DNA from: Mucilaginibacter arboris
Lineage (GTDB): Bacteria > Bacteroidota > Bacteroidia > Sphingobacteriales > Sphingobacteriaceae
Assembly (NCBI RefSeq): GCF_009754915.1
Contig: NZ_WPIK01000010.1
Location: 62,001 to 126,000 of the forward strand
Length of the DNA: 64,000 nucleotides
Reading direction: 5' to 3'
Positions 18,557-26,214 of the stretch are shown piece after piece. A program made the position numbers and the translations under genes. The notes under the pieces are model-generated. The model worked only from the letters and a program-made list of their open reading frames with translations. It made no database searches and was not told where the DNA came from. The first letter of the stretch is position 1. Each line of letters starts with the position of its first letter.

Positions 18557-18590
18557 TTAATGCTAAATTTTAGGTGGTAAAAGAAGTATT
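18557..18590 (+). repeat. Left 33-bp direct repeat around the PIN toxin-antitoxin module
   Basis: It starts TTAATGCTAAATTTTAGG and ends TAAAAGAAGTATT. It matches 19454-19486 at 31 of 33 positions. The toxin-antitoxin genes lie between the two copies. Confidence 0.8.
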
Positions 18591-18650
18591 AATAAAGAAG
18601 GGATTTTTAGATGTCTTGTATTACTCAAAAGGCGGATTTATAAAATCAGA

Positions 18651-19076
18651 CTAACGGTTAATAATTCTCATTTCTAAATAATCGTCAGGTGTCATTACTG
18701 CCAAAGCACTATTTTTATAGTCTTTTGTATTTCTGGTAACAATTAAATCTATTTCCTTACTCAGTTCTGCCGTATAATTTTGTAAGGCATCTTCAAAATC
18801 TTTAAAATCTGAACTTAAAGCCTGTACAACTGCATTTCTGTCAATCACTAATATTTCGGTAATAGAAATTAACATTTTCAATTTTTCTATAACCTTTTCG
18901 TGTTTTGCTGTTTGCCTTAAAAGGTAATAAACGTTACTGATTATTACAGGTGTTATACTACCGGTAATTTGCTTTGATTCACAAAGAGACAATATCTTGG
19001 CAGCAACGTTCGAAAATGGTTGCCTGTCAAAAAAGAAGTCCAAGATAATATCGGTATCAATTAAAATTCTTGTCAT
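18651..19076 (-). CDS. PIN-domain toxin (VapC-like RNase)
   Basis: This 141-residue PIN-domain protein has the first acidic motif ILIDTDIILDFFF (D8) and later acidic residues in DFEDALQNYTA (about 92-102). The last strand is IDLIVTRNTKDYKNSALAVMTPDDYL. PIN toxins are Mg2+-dependent ribonucleases. It lies 3 bp after the antitoxin gene on the same strand, as expected for a type II pair. The module is flanked by 33-bp direct repeats carrying the dispersed motif. Confidence 0.88.
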   Translation of the reverse strand: MTRILIDTDIILDFFFDRQPFSNVAAKILSLCESKQITGSITPVIISNVYYLLRQTAKHEKVIEKLKMLISITEILVIDRNAVVQALSSDFKDFEDALQNYTAELSKEIDLIVTRNTKDYKNSALAVMTPDDYLEMRIINR

Positions 19077-19079
19077 TGC

Positions 19080-19328
19080 CTACAAATACTTTTCGGACAA
19101 CCGTTTTGAAAGTTCTTTATTATAATCAAGATCTGCTGGGCCAGTAAAAGAGCCTTTTAGTAATTTTACAGTTGGCGTAATTTCGATAGTTTCCGGACCG
19201 CTATCTTTTGTAATTGCTTTAAGATAGTTCTCAATTAAATCTGATAAGCTGCGCCCTTTATCTTTGGCATATTTTTTTGCTTTTTCTATTATGGCTTGTT
19301 CAATTGTTAAAGTTAATTTCGTATTCAT
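19080..19328 (-). CDS. Antitoxin of the PIN module (DUF6364-like)
   Basis: The start at the ATG at 19328 (MNTKLTLTIEQAIIEKAKKYAK) gives 82 residues. The longer frame runs into the promoter. The sequence looks like a ribbon-helix-helix-type DNA-binding N terminus (KLTLTIEQAIIEKAKKYA, GRSLSDLIENYLKAI) with a C-terminal tail that would bind the toxin. Such antitoxins usually repress their own promoter. The stop is 3 bp from the toxin start. Confidence 0.82.
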   Translation of the reverse strand: MNTKLTLTIEQAIIEKAKKYAKDKGRSLSDLIENYLKAITKDSGPETIEITPTVKLLKGSFTGPADLDYNKELSKRLSEKYL

Positions 19329-19329
19329 G

Positions 19330-19369
19330 ATATACGTGTTTATTTTATTTTTTTTATACGTATAAAGAT
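19330..19369 (-). promoter_or_regulatory. Possible operator for the toxin-antitoxin operon
   Basis: Two TATACGT words (19331-19337 and 19357-19363), the second within the palindrome TATACGTATA, are separated by an A/T tract. They lie immediately upstream of the antitoxin ATG, where an autoregulatory operator would be expected. Confidence 0.4.
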
Positions 19370-19453
19370 AATAGGTTTTTCTTATATAAACAATATAGCC
19401 AAAGCAATACATTGTTTTTTGCCGCTTCAGCTAAGATCATAGTATTTGAAAAA

Positions 19454-19590
19454 TTAATGCCAAATTTTAGGTGATAAAAGAAGTATCGATAGAAAGGACA
19501 GGAAAAATCTACTATTTTGATTTCAAGAAACAGGATCACAGATCCTAAGCTCAAAAGATTGTGATTGTAAATCCCAACCAGTCGAGATTT
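19454..19590 (+). repeat. Right direct repeat plus 100-bp repeated tail
   Basis: The first 33 bp repeat 18557-18589. The following sequence (GACAGGAAAAATCTACTATT ... GGATCACAGATCCTAAGC ... TGTAAATCCCAACCAG) is repeated nearly exactly at 25970-26065. It includes the palindromic word GGATCACAGATCC. Confidence 0.8.
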
Positions 19591-19682
19591 ACTTGATAAG
19601 TCGTTATAGATCAAATATACAATTTTGATTTGAATAGTAAGTTAAGTAGCTGAATTGCAAATCCCAACCAGAGGATTAACAC

Positions 19683-19704
19683 TTTTAGGCGATAAAAGAA
19701 GCAT
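19683..19704 (+). repeat. Dispersed GAAGCAT motif copy with extended tail
   Basis: CTTTTAGGCGA joined to TAAAAGAAGCAT. The downstream 35 bp (CAACCCAAAAAAGAGGGC ... AAAAGTTTAA) recur after the copy at 22273. It is preceded by another GCAAATCCCAACCAGAGGAT word of the second repeat family. Confidence 0.75.
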
Positions 19705-19819
19705 CAACCCAAAAAAGAGGGCTAGAAAAAAAGTTTAAGATTGAGATTAAAAATCCTTAGCCCGAAAGGGCCGGACTGTAAATTAGAAGCATTGTGATCA
19801 GTGGGATTTCAGAGCAAAG

Positions 19820-19942
19820 TCAAAGATCTTTCATCATCAAACGTTCCTTTACCGTAAATATCCCTGCTTTTACCGCTTCACTCATCTGCTTTGCCTGTTT
19901 AAGATTGTGCTTCGTTTGGCTTCGGTTTAGTTTTGGTACATG
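19820..19942 (-). pseudogene. Possible 3' remnant of an unknown gene
   Basis: A minus-strand frame ends with TGA at 19822-19820 and reads KQAKQMSEAVKAGIFTVK then ERLMMKDL. This looks protein-like, but the frame has no clear start before it runs into the oppositely oriented monooxygenase gene. It may be the C-terminal end of a gene truncated when the monooxygenase segment arrived. The evidence is compositional only. Confidence 0.3.
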
Positions 19943-21115
19943 AAAACAAAAAAAGTATTAATATCCGGCGCCAGTGTGGCCGGGCCGGCACTGGCCTTTT
20001 GGTTGAACCGCTATGGCTTTAAGGTGACCGTGGTAGAGCGGGCGCCAGGTATCCGGCCAGGTGGCTATGCTATAGACTTTCGTGGCCCCGCCATGCAGGT
20101 ATTGGAGCGGATGAATATCGTGGACGCAATTAAAAAATTCGAAACCCGCGCGGGTAAGATCACTATCGTAGATAAAAACAATAAAAAGGTGGCCAGTATG
20201 CCGGATGGTTTTACCAGCGGCAAGTTGGAGATTATGCGCGGTGACTTAGCGAATGTTTTTTACGAGGCTACAAAAGATGATACCGAATATATTTTTGATG
20301 ACAGTATCACAGCTTTAAAGGAAGATGAGGCCGGCGTAGAGGTAAGCTTCAGCCGGAATAAACCCTGTCGCTTTGACCTGGTGGTTGGTGCGGACGGGCT
20401 GCATTCCAATGTACGGACAATAGCCTTTGGCGATGAAGCGCAGTTCTTGCATCACTTGGGAATATACTTCGCCATTTTTACCACGCCTAATTTTATGGAA
20501 CTGAAAGAAATGGCAGGCTTGTATTATGGAACATTGGGCAAGCGCATTGGCGTTTTTAGTGCGAAACAGGATACCGAGGCCAGGGCTAGTTTATATTTTG
20601 CCTCGCCTGCAATTACTTATAATTACCGAGATATCGGCCAGCAAAAGGCAATGGTCCGTGAGCGGTTTGAGGGGGAAGAATGGCAGGTGCCGCAATTGCT
20701 GAAATTTATGAGCGGTGCATCTGATTTTTATTTTGATTCGGTAAGCCAGATTAAAATGAACCGTTGGTCGCGGGGACGGGTGGTGCTAATGGGAGACGCA
20801 GCTCACTGTGCCTCGCCCATGTCAGGAATGGGCACCAGTATGGCAGTTATAGGCGCTTATATTTTAGCAGGCGAGTTGCAGATGGCGCATGACGATCATA
20901 CCAGGGCTTTTAACAGCTATGAAGGACAAATGCGACCCTTGGTTGCATCGTGCCAAAAATTAGCCGAAGGGGCGGAATGGTTTTTGCCCACCACTTGGGT
21001 TAAGCTATGGCTTAGTCAGCAGATATGGAAGATCTTACCTTACACGCCCTGGAAGAATATGATGATTGAAATGCCCCTGAAAGCGGCTAATTCCATCAGC
21101 CTGAAGAATTATTAA
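19940..21115 (+). CDS. FAD-dependent monooxygenase (TetX/PHBH-type)
   Basis: This 391-residue class A flavin monooxygenase has an N-terminal Rossmann motif (LISGASVAGPALAFWL, a GxGxxG variant), the DG motif region LVVGADGLHSNVR near residue 150, and the GD motif GRVVLMGDAAHCASPMSGMG near 285. Such enzymes hydroxylate aromatic compounds, or antibiotics in the case of TetX. The substrate is not predictable here. The gene is flanked by dispersed repeats, and its coding composition (GGCCGGG-rich start) is more GC-rich than its neighbours, which suggests acquisition. Confidence 0.85.
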   Translation: MKTKKVLISGASVAGPALAFWLNRYGFKVTVVERAPGIRPGGYAIDFRGPAMQVLERMNIVDAIKKFETRAGKITIVDKNNKKVASMPDGFTSGKLEIMRGDLANVFYEATKDDTEYIFDDSITALKEDEAGVEVSFSRNKPCRFDLVVGADGLHSNVRTIAFGDEAQFLHHLGIYFAIFTTPNFMELKEMAGLYYGTLGKRIGVFSAKQDTEARASLYFASPAITYNYRDIGQQKAMVRERFEGEEWQVPQLLKFMSGASDFYFDSVSQIKMNRWSRGRVVLMGDAAHCASPMSGMGTSMAVIGAYILAGELQMAHDDHTRAFNSYEGQMRPLVASCQKLAEGAEWFLPTTWVKLWLSQQIWKILPYTPWKNMMIEMPLKAANSISLKNY

Positions 21116-21188
21116 ATAACCACCTGAGTGAAAGTGATGGGCAATTAGTTGGGGATCGACAGATCTTAAGTTTAAAGGTCGTAATTGC

Positions 21189-21266
21189 AGGATCATAGGT
21201 CCTAAGCTTGAAAGATCGTGATTACAAATCCCCGATCAGAGGATTACAAATCCCGACCCGAGGGGA
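21189..21266 (+). repeat. Second dispersed repeat family (GATCC-TAAGCT / AAATCCC words)
   Basis: It contains GGATCATAGGTCCTAAGCTT, GAAAGATCGTGATTACAAAT and a second ATTACAAATCCCGACC. Related copies lie at 19543-19590, 19658-19680, 25857-25890 and 26012-26065. All are intergenic and lie in the accessory region. Confidence 0.65.
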
Positions 21267-21297
21267 TAACTGCAAAACGATGCTGAAAATTTTTTGA

Positions 21298-21972
21298 TTA
21301 AAAAATATAAGGAATAAAGCGATAGCGAACTTTCTTTAAGTAATCGATATATCCAGTCAAATCTCTTGCTAACACTTTTTCTTCATTTATTGCCCTGGCA
21401 ACAACTAAGCATGAAATGATAATTGCAGGCAATAAAGCAATATACGACCCCAGACATAAAGGGGTAAACAGTATAATCAGGTAAGCGCCGCTATACATAG
21501 GATGACGGACCCATGCGTATAATCCAGTAGTAATAACCCTCTGCCCCTGATAAGCTTTAATATTGCTTGCCAGATATGTATTTTGCTTGAATACGATAAA
21601 TACGATCAGAAATCCTGTCGATACAACCACCTCGGAGAGTAACGTTATATAAAAAGGGATAGTTGACCAATGCTGCCTGAAATCAATGCCGGGAAGTATG
21701 AGCATCAAAACAAATAGCAAGCCATTTACAGATTGCAGCATTATTTGTGTCTTATTTGTTTCCGTATGTGTTCTACGCTCAATTAATTTTGGGTCTGTTT
21801 TTAGAAAATAGAAAGTCAATATAGATGTTCCGCAAATGAAGACCATTAAATAAATCCATGCTGCCTTATATTTAGTTGTTCCTGCCGGGACGAATAATGA
21901 TAAAGCCAATATCAGGTATAACAAGGCAAGCAATGCGCTAACTTTAAAAGTCAACATTCTTTTAAAATTCAT
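21298..21972 (-). CDS. Isoprenylcysteine carboxyl methyltransferase-family membrane protein
   Basis: I chose the ATG at 21972 (MNFKRMLTFKVS), giving 224 residues; the longer frame uses TTG. There are five to six hydrophobic segments. The C terminus has the ICMT/PEMT signature VRHPMYSGAYLI near 165 and NEEKVLARDLTGYIDYLKK near 200, which bind S-adenosylmethionine. The natural substrate of bacterial members is generally unknown. It stands alone between repeat-rich gaps. Confidence 0.8.
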   Translation of the reverse strand: MNFKRMLTFKVSALLALLYLILALSLFVPAGTTKYKAAWIYLMVFICGTSILTFYFLKTDPKLIERRTHTETNKTQIMLQSVNGLLFVLMLILPGIDFRQHWSTIPFYITLLSEVVVSTGFLIVFIVFKQNTYLASNIKAYQGQRVITTGLYAWVRHPMYSGAYLIILFTPLCLGSYIALLPAIIISCLVVARAINEEKVLARDLTGYIDYLKKVRYRFIPYIF

Positions 21973-22150
21973 AAGCTTTATGGTAAGCAACAAAAGTGAT
22001 TAAAATGACTGGCAGTAGTATCGATTTTTAATTTTAGCCGAAAATATTATTTGCCGATTTATTCTATCAACTTATTAAGGTGAAATTGAAACTGGCTAGA
22101 CTCATTCTTAGCTTTACATTAAAAAATAAAAGTTGAAGATTAAACTTTTA

Positions 22151-22337
22151 GGTTTCTGTTTAAATTTTTAAAGACTCCTTCGATATTCTCAGGATTGGTA
22201 CCCATGCTTCTTTTACCAGGTAAAAATTGATGTTTGAATGTATTTAATCAATCAAAAAAACAACGGTTAACATTTTTAGGTGATAAAAGAAGCATCAACC
22301 CAAAAAAGAGGGCCAGGAAAAAAGTTTAAACAACTTC
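22151..22337. mobile_element. MITE-like element A
   Basis: The ends are imperfect inverted repeats built on CTGTTTAAA: left TTCTGTTTAAATTTTT, right AAAAAAGTTTAAACAACTTC. Inside are two GAAGCAT motif copies facing outward as inverted repeats (22204-22228 minus, 22273-22295 plus). A word CTTCGATATTCTCAGGATTG at 22178-22197 is also present in element B. There is no coding sequence. Confidence 0.5.
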
Positions 22338-22397
22338 ATTGAAACAAATGTGAAATTTTTGTGTGTTAGCTTTTTTTACAAGTTTATTCAAATGCCG

Positions 22398-22420
22398 ATG
22401 CTTCTTTTATCGCTGAATTT
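22398..22420 (-). repeat. Dispersed GAAGCAT motif copy
   Basis: Minus strand AAATTCAGCGA joined to TAAAAGAAGCAT. The following bases (CAGGAACTGAAG) resemble the sequence after the copies at 26091 and 26958. Confidence 0.75.
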
Positions 22421-22538
22421 ATTAAGTAAAGCAGGAACTGAAGTTAGAAAACTTTCAGATGAAGACCTTTTCCCACTTGACACAAAACCACTATTAGCGG
22501 GCCGTTGTTGTTGCATCGTCAGTTCGTGGTGTTATTTC

Positions 22539-22910
22539 TTACTCCGATACAATGATATAATAACCGTCCAAGTCCCTTAGAATAAATTGTTGCTTTCCTG
22601 AATTAGGATTGTAGTGCAGTTCTTGTTCAATGTTCAGTTTTAAACGAACTGCGTTTCTCCAAATCTCTTGAAAGTTAGACACTTTAAAATACAGAATAAG
22701 CCCGTTGCCAACAGTAACTTTAGGATTTGTCATTGTCGGGTGATCGTGTTCTCCCCATTTATGCAGGCATAAGATAACTGTTCCGTCTTTATCGGTTAAT
22801 ATTTCAAAAGTGTCACCACCGTGATTGCTTTTACAATCTAACAGATCTTGATACCATTTTGAACTTATGGGAACGTCTTTTACTGCAATTATAGTTTCGC
22901 TTCTTGTCAT
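22539..22910 (-). CDS. VOC-family (glyoxalase/bleomycin resistance-like) protein
   Basis: This 123-residue protein with one vicinal-oxygen-chelate module begins with ETIIAVKDVPISSKWYQDLL, the classic beta-alpha start. It ends with FILRDLDGYYIIV, which carries the usual terminal metal-ligand position replaced by Y. The function is unspecific: lyase, dioxygenase or binding protein. It is the last gene of the ECF42 sigma operon. Its ATG overlaps the stop of a short upstream frame (ATGA), indicating coupling. Confidence 0.8.
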   Translation of the reverse strand: MTRSETIIAVKDVPISSKWYQDLLDCKSNHGGDTFEILTDKDGTVILCLHKWGEHDHPTMTNPKVTVGNGLILYFKVSNFQEIWRNAVRLKLNIEQELHYNPNSGKQQFILRDLDGYYIIVSE

Positions 22911-23038
22911 TCTACTACTTTGAGATTCTCATAGCTTTCAATTTTTTCCAATTGTTGTTGGCTGCAAACTTCTCGTATTCTTCCACCCGAACTTATGCCA
23001 ATAAAATTACAAGTTTTGATGTTAAAACTAATGCCCAT
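22907..23038 (-). CDS. Small protein or 3' gene fragment, 43 residues
   Basis: The frame MGISFNIKTCNFIGISSGGR then IREVCSQQQLEKIESYENLK ends in TGA overlapping the VOC start. The same frame stays open upstream to about 23119 without an ATG (GIILNICSLSDF), so this may be the tail of a truncated gene rather than a complete small gene. The residue pattern looks like real protein. No family was recognised. Confidence 0.45.
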   Translation of the reverse strand: MGISFNIKTCNFIGISSGGRIREVCSQQQLEKIESYENLKVVE

Positions 23039-23135
23039 TGAAAAACTTCTGCCCAAACTAAAATCCGATAAAGAACAAATGTTGAGAATTATTCCGTCCG
23101 CCTCACGAAAAAACCCATCTTATCTGCTGTTTTTA

Positions 23136-23450
23136 TTAAACGCTAACTGTATCATATAAATAAATTTGTACATCGCCATTGTCAGGTGCTAATATTTTTC
23201 TGTCTTCTGCACATTGTCTGCCAATATCTGTATCAAATGCTTTTTTTATCGCTTCTAAATTGTCAAAATATAAATTGCCAATCCAAAACGTTTCCTCATT
23301 ACCTGAAGGTGAGATAATGTTCCCTTTATTTACTATATATTTTCTTAAACCCGGAAGCTGCTTTGCAAGTGGAATGTGAACGTTATAATAATGTTTTTCA
23401 AATGCTTCTTTATTTTTTGGTGTTTTGTAGATCACTGTCATGTTTGCCAT
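23136..23450 (-). CDS. EthD-family protein
   Basis: This 104-residue ferredoxin-like dimeric alpha-beta barrel protein has the EthD pattern VIYKTPKNKEAFEKHYYNVHIP followed by LAKQLPGLRKY, and F/Y-rich strands later. EthD proteins accompany degradative or stress-response enzymes and their biochemical role is unclear. It lies 34 bp after the ECF sigma gene and shares its strand, so it probably belongs to that operon. Confidence 0.82.
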   Translation of the reverse strand: MANMTVIYKTPKNKEAFEKHYYNVHIPLAKQLPGLRKYIVNKGNIISPSGNEETFWIGNLYFDNLEAIKKAFDTDIGRQCAEDRKILAPDNGDVQIYLYDTVSV

Positions 23451-23484
23451 AATAATTCTATTTCTGTTTTGATGAAAATTTTTT

Positions 23485-24735
23485 CTAAATTGTTTTTTTG
23501 TCCTTTTTTAGTTTTAATAATTCAATTTCCTTTGTTAGCGTTTGTTTTTCAATCTTGGATGTTGTAAGCTTAATGGCATGTTGGTAATGAGAAATCGCTT
23601 TTTCTATGTCCGTGCCTGCATATAAGTAGCCTAACAATCCGTGATAATAGTTGCTGTCTGTCAGGTTAAGTTTTTCGGCTTCTGTAATAGCTTTTTTGTG
23701 TCCGTAAACTTTGGCATAAGCAAATACCCTGTTCAACATCGCTATGGGCGAATACTCAATAAGAATAAGCTGATTGTATAACTGTAAAATGTGTTGCCAT
23801 TTGTTTTTCTCTGTTGGTGTTGTGTGCCAATAGGCAATGGCAGCTTCCAAATGATATTTTGAAACTTCGTTTCCGTTGCAGGCATTTATCAAATAGTTGT
23901 TGCCTTTTTCAATTAACCATTTGTCCCACAAATTTTTGTTTTGTTCGTTAAAAAGAATTGCTTCGCCTTTTTCGTTTGTTCTTGCATCAAGTCTTGAACT
24001 TTGAAAGTACATTAACGCCAATAAAGCATTTGTTTGCGGTGTATTGGTCAATATGTTTTCTGTCAATGTCAAAGTCAGTCTGATGGCTTCCAGACAAAGT
24101 TCTTTTCTGATAGGTAGATTATTGGTTTTGGAAAAATAGCCTTCGTTAAACAGCAAGTATAAAGTTTTCAAAACGGTATTTAACCGTAATTTGATTTCAG
24201 GTTGGCTTAACGATTTGATTTGAAAATTATCGTTGCGAAGATTATTCCTTGCCCGCTGCAAACGTTTTTTAATAGTTTCGGTTTTTGTAAGAAAAGCATT
24301 AGCGATTTCTTCAATGCTAAAACCACAAAGAATTTGTAGTGCTAAACATATTTGCGCCCCGGCAGAATTGATTGGATTGCAAACTAAAAAAATCATTGCT
24401 AATTGGCTATCTGCAATATTTTGATTGGTGAATTCAAAATCACATTCAGCTTCAATTCCACCTGGTTTTATCGCTTTCTGAACCTGTGTTTCAAACACGG
24501 CAAAGTGCTTGAAATAATCTTTGGCTTTATTTTTGGCAACAGCGTAAAGCCACGCTGTTGGGTTTTCCGGTATTCCGTGAACAGCCCAACTTTCAGATGC
24601 TTTTAAAAAAGTTTCGCTTGCAATATCTTCTGCAATTTCAATATTTTTTAATTGAAATGTTTTACAAAGTACAGCTACAATTTTGCTATACTCTGTCCTA
24701 AACAAATGTGGGGTTATTTCATTTTGTTTCATCAT
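23485..24735 (-). CDS. ECF42-type RNA polymerase sigma factor with TPR-like C-terminal extension
   Basis: This 416-residue protein has sigma region 2 at about residues 10-75 (EDIASETFLKASESW, WLYAVAKNKAKDYFK) and sigma region 4 at about 130-180 (GFSIEEIANAFLTKTETIKKRLQRAR). A roughly 230-residue helical, TPR-like tail follows. That long tail and the adjacent DGPF-domain gene are the hallmarks of ECF42 sigma factors, which lack a classical anti-sigma factor and whose tail controls activity. It lies 42 bp after the DGPF gene and is expected to regulate its own operon. Confidence 0.88.
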   Translation of the reverse strand: MMKQNEITPHLFRTEYSKIVAVLCKTFQLKNIEIAEDIASETFLKASESWAVHGIPENPTAWLYAVAKNKAKDYFKHFAVFETQVQKAIKPGGIEAECDFEFTNQNIADSQLAMIFLVCNPINSAGAQICLALQILCGFSIEEIANAFLTKTETIKKRLQRARNNLRNDNFQIKSLSQPEIKLRLNTVLKTLYLLFNEGYFSKTNNLPIRKELCLEAIRLTLTLTENILTNTPQTNALLALMYFQSSRLDARTNEKGEAILFNEQNKNLWDKWLIEKGNNYLINACNGNEVSKYHLEAAIAYWHTTPTEKNKWQHILQLYNQLILIEYSPIAMLNRVFAYAKVYGHKKAITEAEKLNLTDSNYYHGLLGYLYAGTDIEKAISHYQHAIKLTTSKIEKQTLTKEIELLKLKKDKKTI

Positions 24736-24777
24736 AGAAAATGCCTTTGCATTGTCTGCAAAGGCTTTTGCAAAAAG

Positions 24778-25119
24778 TTACATTGCACTAATTTCTCTAA
24801 TTTCCACGCTACCGCCAATAGAAAGAATTGGACAATCTTGAACCAAAGCTGTTGCTTCTTCAAGCGATGTAGATTTAATGAGTGTATAACCCATAATTGA
24901 TTCCTTGATTTCAGTATATGGCCCGTCTGAAATTATGCCATCGCTTTTCAATACTTTGCCTGAACTTACCAAACGGTTTCCCCTGTCAGATAATTTGTTT
25001 TGTGCTGCAAAGCCTGCAATCCAATTCATCCATATTTGGGTGTTTGCCTGCATTTCTTCAGGTGATGCTTTAGGCATAGACTGGTAATCTGCCCTAAATA
25101 CTAATAAAAATTCTTTCAT
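24778..25119 (-). CDS. YCII/DGPF-domain protein
   Basis: This 113-residue protein has the motif DGPYTEIKE (about residues 67-75) that names the DGPF family, followed by GYTLIKSTSLEEA. Such genes are the conserved partners of ECF42 sigma factors, usually cotranscribed and thought to be targets or modulators. It is the first gene of the operon DGPF - sigma - EthD - VOC. It has an ATG start with no obvious ribosome-binding site, as usual in Bacteroidota. Confidence 0.88.
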   Translation of the reverse strand: MKEFLLVFRADYQSMPKASPEEMQANTQIWMNWIAGFAAQNKLSDRGNRLVSSGKVLKSDGIISDGPYTEIKESIMGYTLIKSTSLEEATALVQDCPILSIGGSVEIREISAM

Positions 25120-25218
25120 TTGTTTAAAATTTTATTGTTCGTCTTAATAACGATCGACATTCCAAACAGGGGACAAAGTCCGTTAGTTTTTTTTGTAGGA
25201 ACGTATCGGTTTATATAA

Positions 25219-25400
25219 GAAGCCGTTTAAATTTATATCAGATCCTTCGATATTCTCAGGATTGATCCTGATGCTTCTTTTAGCACTATAAAATTAGCAT
25301 TTGCCCTTTGCCAAAAGATACAAAAAGCAAATGACCTTGCAGATTTTTAGGTGATAAAAGAAGCATATCAAATAATTTGAACAAAATTTAAAACAGCTTC
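25219..25400. mobile_element. MITE-like element B
   Basis: The left end is GAAGCCGTTTAAATTT (25219-25234). The right end is the reverse complement of GAAGCTGTTTTAAATTT (25384-25400), differing by one base and one inserted T. Two outward-facing GAAGCAT copies lie inside (25271-25294 minus, 25344-25366 plus). It shares the internal word CTTCGATATTCTCAGGATTG with element A. There is no coding capacity. Confidence 0.6.
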
Positions 25401-25537
25401 TAACAGGTAACGTTCCTGGGTTGATGAAGAACTGATATTTAAAATCTGTCAGCCCAAAAACACTTACTAAAGATAAGCAAGATTACAAATATCGGATAAC
25501 TTCCGGCCATTGGTTTTTGTCAAACCAAATGTTTCAA
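25398..25537 (-). other. attC-like arms, degenerate
   Basis: TTCTAAC (25398-25404) is followed by TTGATGAAGAACTGATATTT (25421-25440) and GTCAGCC. It then continues to a GGCCATTGGTTTTTGTCAAA CCAAATG arm at 25513-25537. The same two arms occur in better form at 26883-26919 and 27041-27072. Confidence 0.4.
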
Positions 25538-26068
25538 ACAGTTTATTTAAAAGCGTCAAATACAAATTTTGATTTTTTAAAACCTGCCAGAAGCGGTAAA
25601 AAACATACTTGAACATTTAAGCTTAAAGACGGCGGTTTAAAAGTCCGGGATTGTTTTTTGTGTAGCCAAAACCGTAAAGTTGATTTGTTATTTAGAACTT
25701 CCAAGTTGCATTTTAGCAACTTAAAGTTGGCTGGCAATACTGTTTTTACCACCCAAAAACTTGTTTACAGATTTTACACTGATAAAAACAGCATTGCGAA
25801 AAAGTCAGTGTAAACTTTTAACTGTTGCCAGAAACCGGCCTTGTGTAGGCGCTTTGAGGATCACAGATCCTAAGCTCAAAAGATGGTGATTACTCATAAA
25901 TTTTTCACCAAAAATTGTAGCTGGCAAAAATAGGTTTAATGCCAAATTTTAGGTGATAAAAGAAGTATTAATAGAAAAGACAGGAAAAATCTACTATTTT
26001 GATTTCAAGAAACAGGATCACAGATCCTAAGCTCAAAAGATCATGATTGCAAATCCCGACCAGGCGAG
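25538..26068. repeat. Non-coding repeat mosaic
   Basis: No supported gene. It contains two motif variants of the TAAAAACAG type (25737-25760 minus, 25771-25795 plus) and a second-family repeat at 25857-25890. An 80-bp copy of the lysS promoter and first codons lies at 25891-25972. This is joined directly, through one GAAGTAT motif copy (25946-25969), to a 100-bp copy of 19487-19590. Confidence 0.7.
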
Positions 26069-26206
26069 TTAAATTAATATTCAAATGTTAATGCTTCTTT
26101 TATCAGCTAAATTTTATTCCTTCCGCTGGAACTGAAGCAAAATAGCAAAACAAAAGTTGATATTTAATCCGTCAGCCAGTTTTTTGCCAAACCAATGTTA
26201 GCGGTA
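26069..26206 (-). repeat. 135-bp intercassette repeat, copy 1
   Basis: It is nearly identical to 26934-27074. From the GAAGCAT copy (26091-26113) it runs through TTCCTTCCGCTGGAACTG, AGCAAAATAGCAAAACAAAA and GTCAGCCAGTTTTTTGCC to GTTAGCGGTA at 26197-26206. The last 10 bp are the perfect inverse of 26873-26882 across the next gene. Confidence 0.7.
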
Positions 26207-26214
26207 GTTTTTTA

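Noticed and set aside
19354-19614. 86-codon minus-strand open frame upstream of the antitoxin
   Set aside because: It is made of the repeated sequence shared with 25946-26065 and overlaps the toxin-antitoxin promoter region.
22350-22580. 76-codon plus-strand open frame
   Set aside because: It runs through a motif copy and into the antisense of the VOC gene; cysteine-rich low-quality sequence with no promoter.
25543-25752. 69-codon minus-strand open frame in the repeat mosaic
   Set aside because: It overlaps dispersed repeats and a motif copy (25737-25760), shows no domain, and looks like chance reading of repeat DNA.
19454-26206. CRISPR array
   Set aside because: The repeats are irregularly spaced, occur in both orientations and have no uniform spacers or cas genes.
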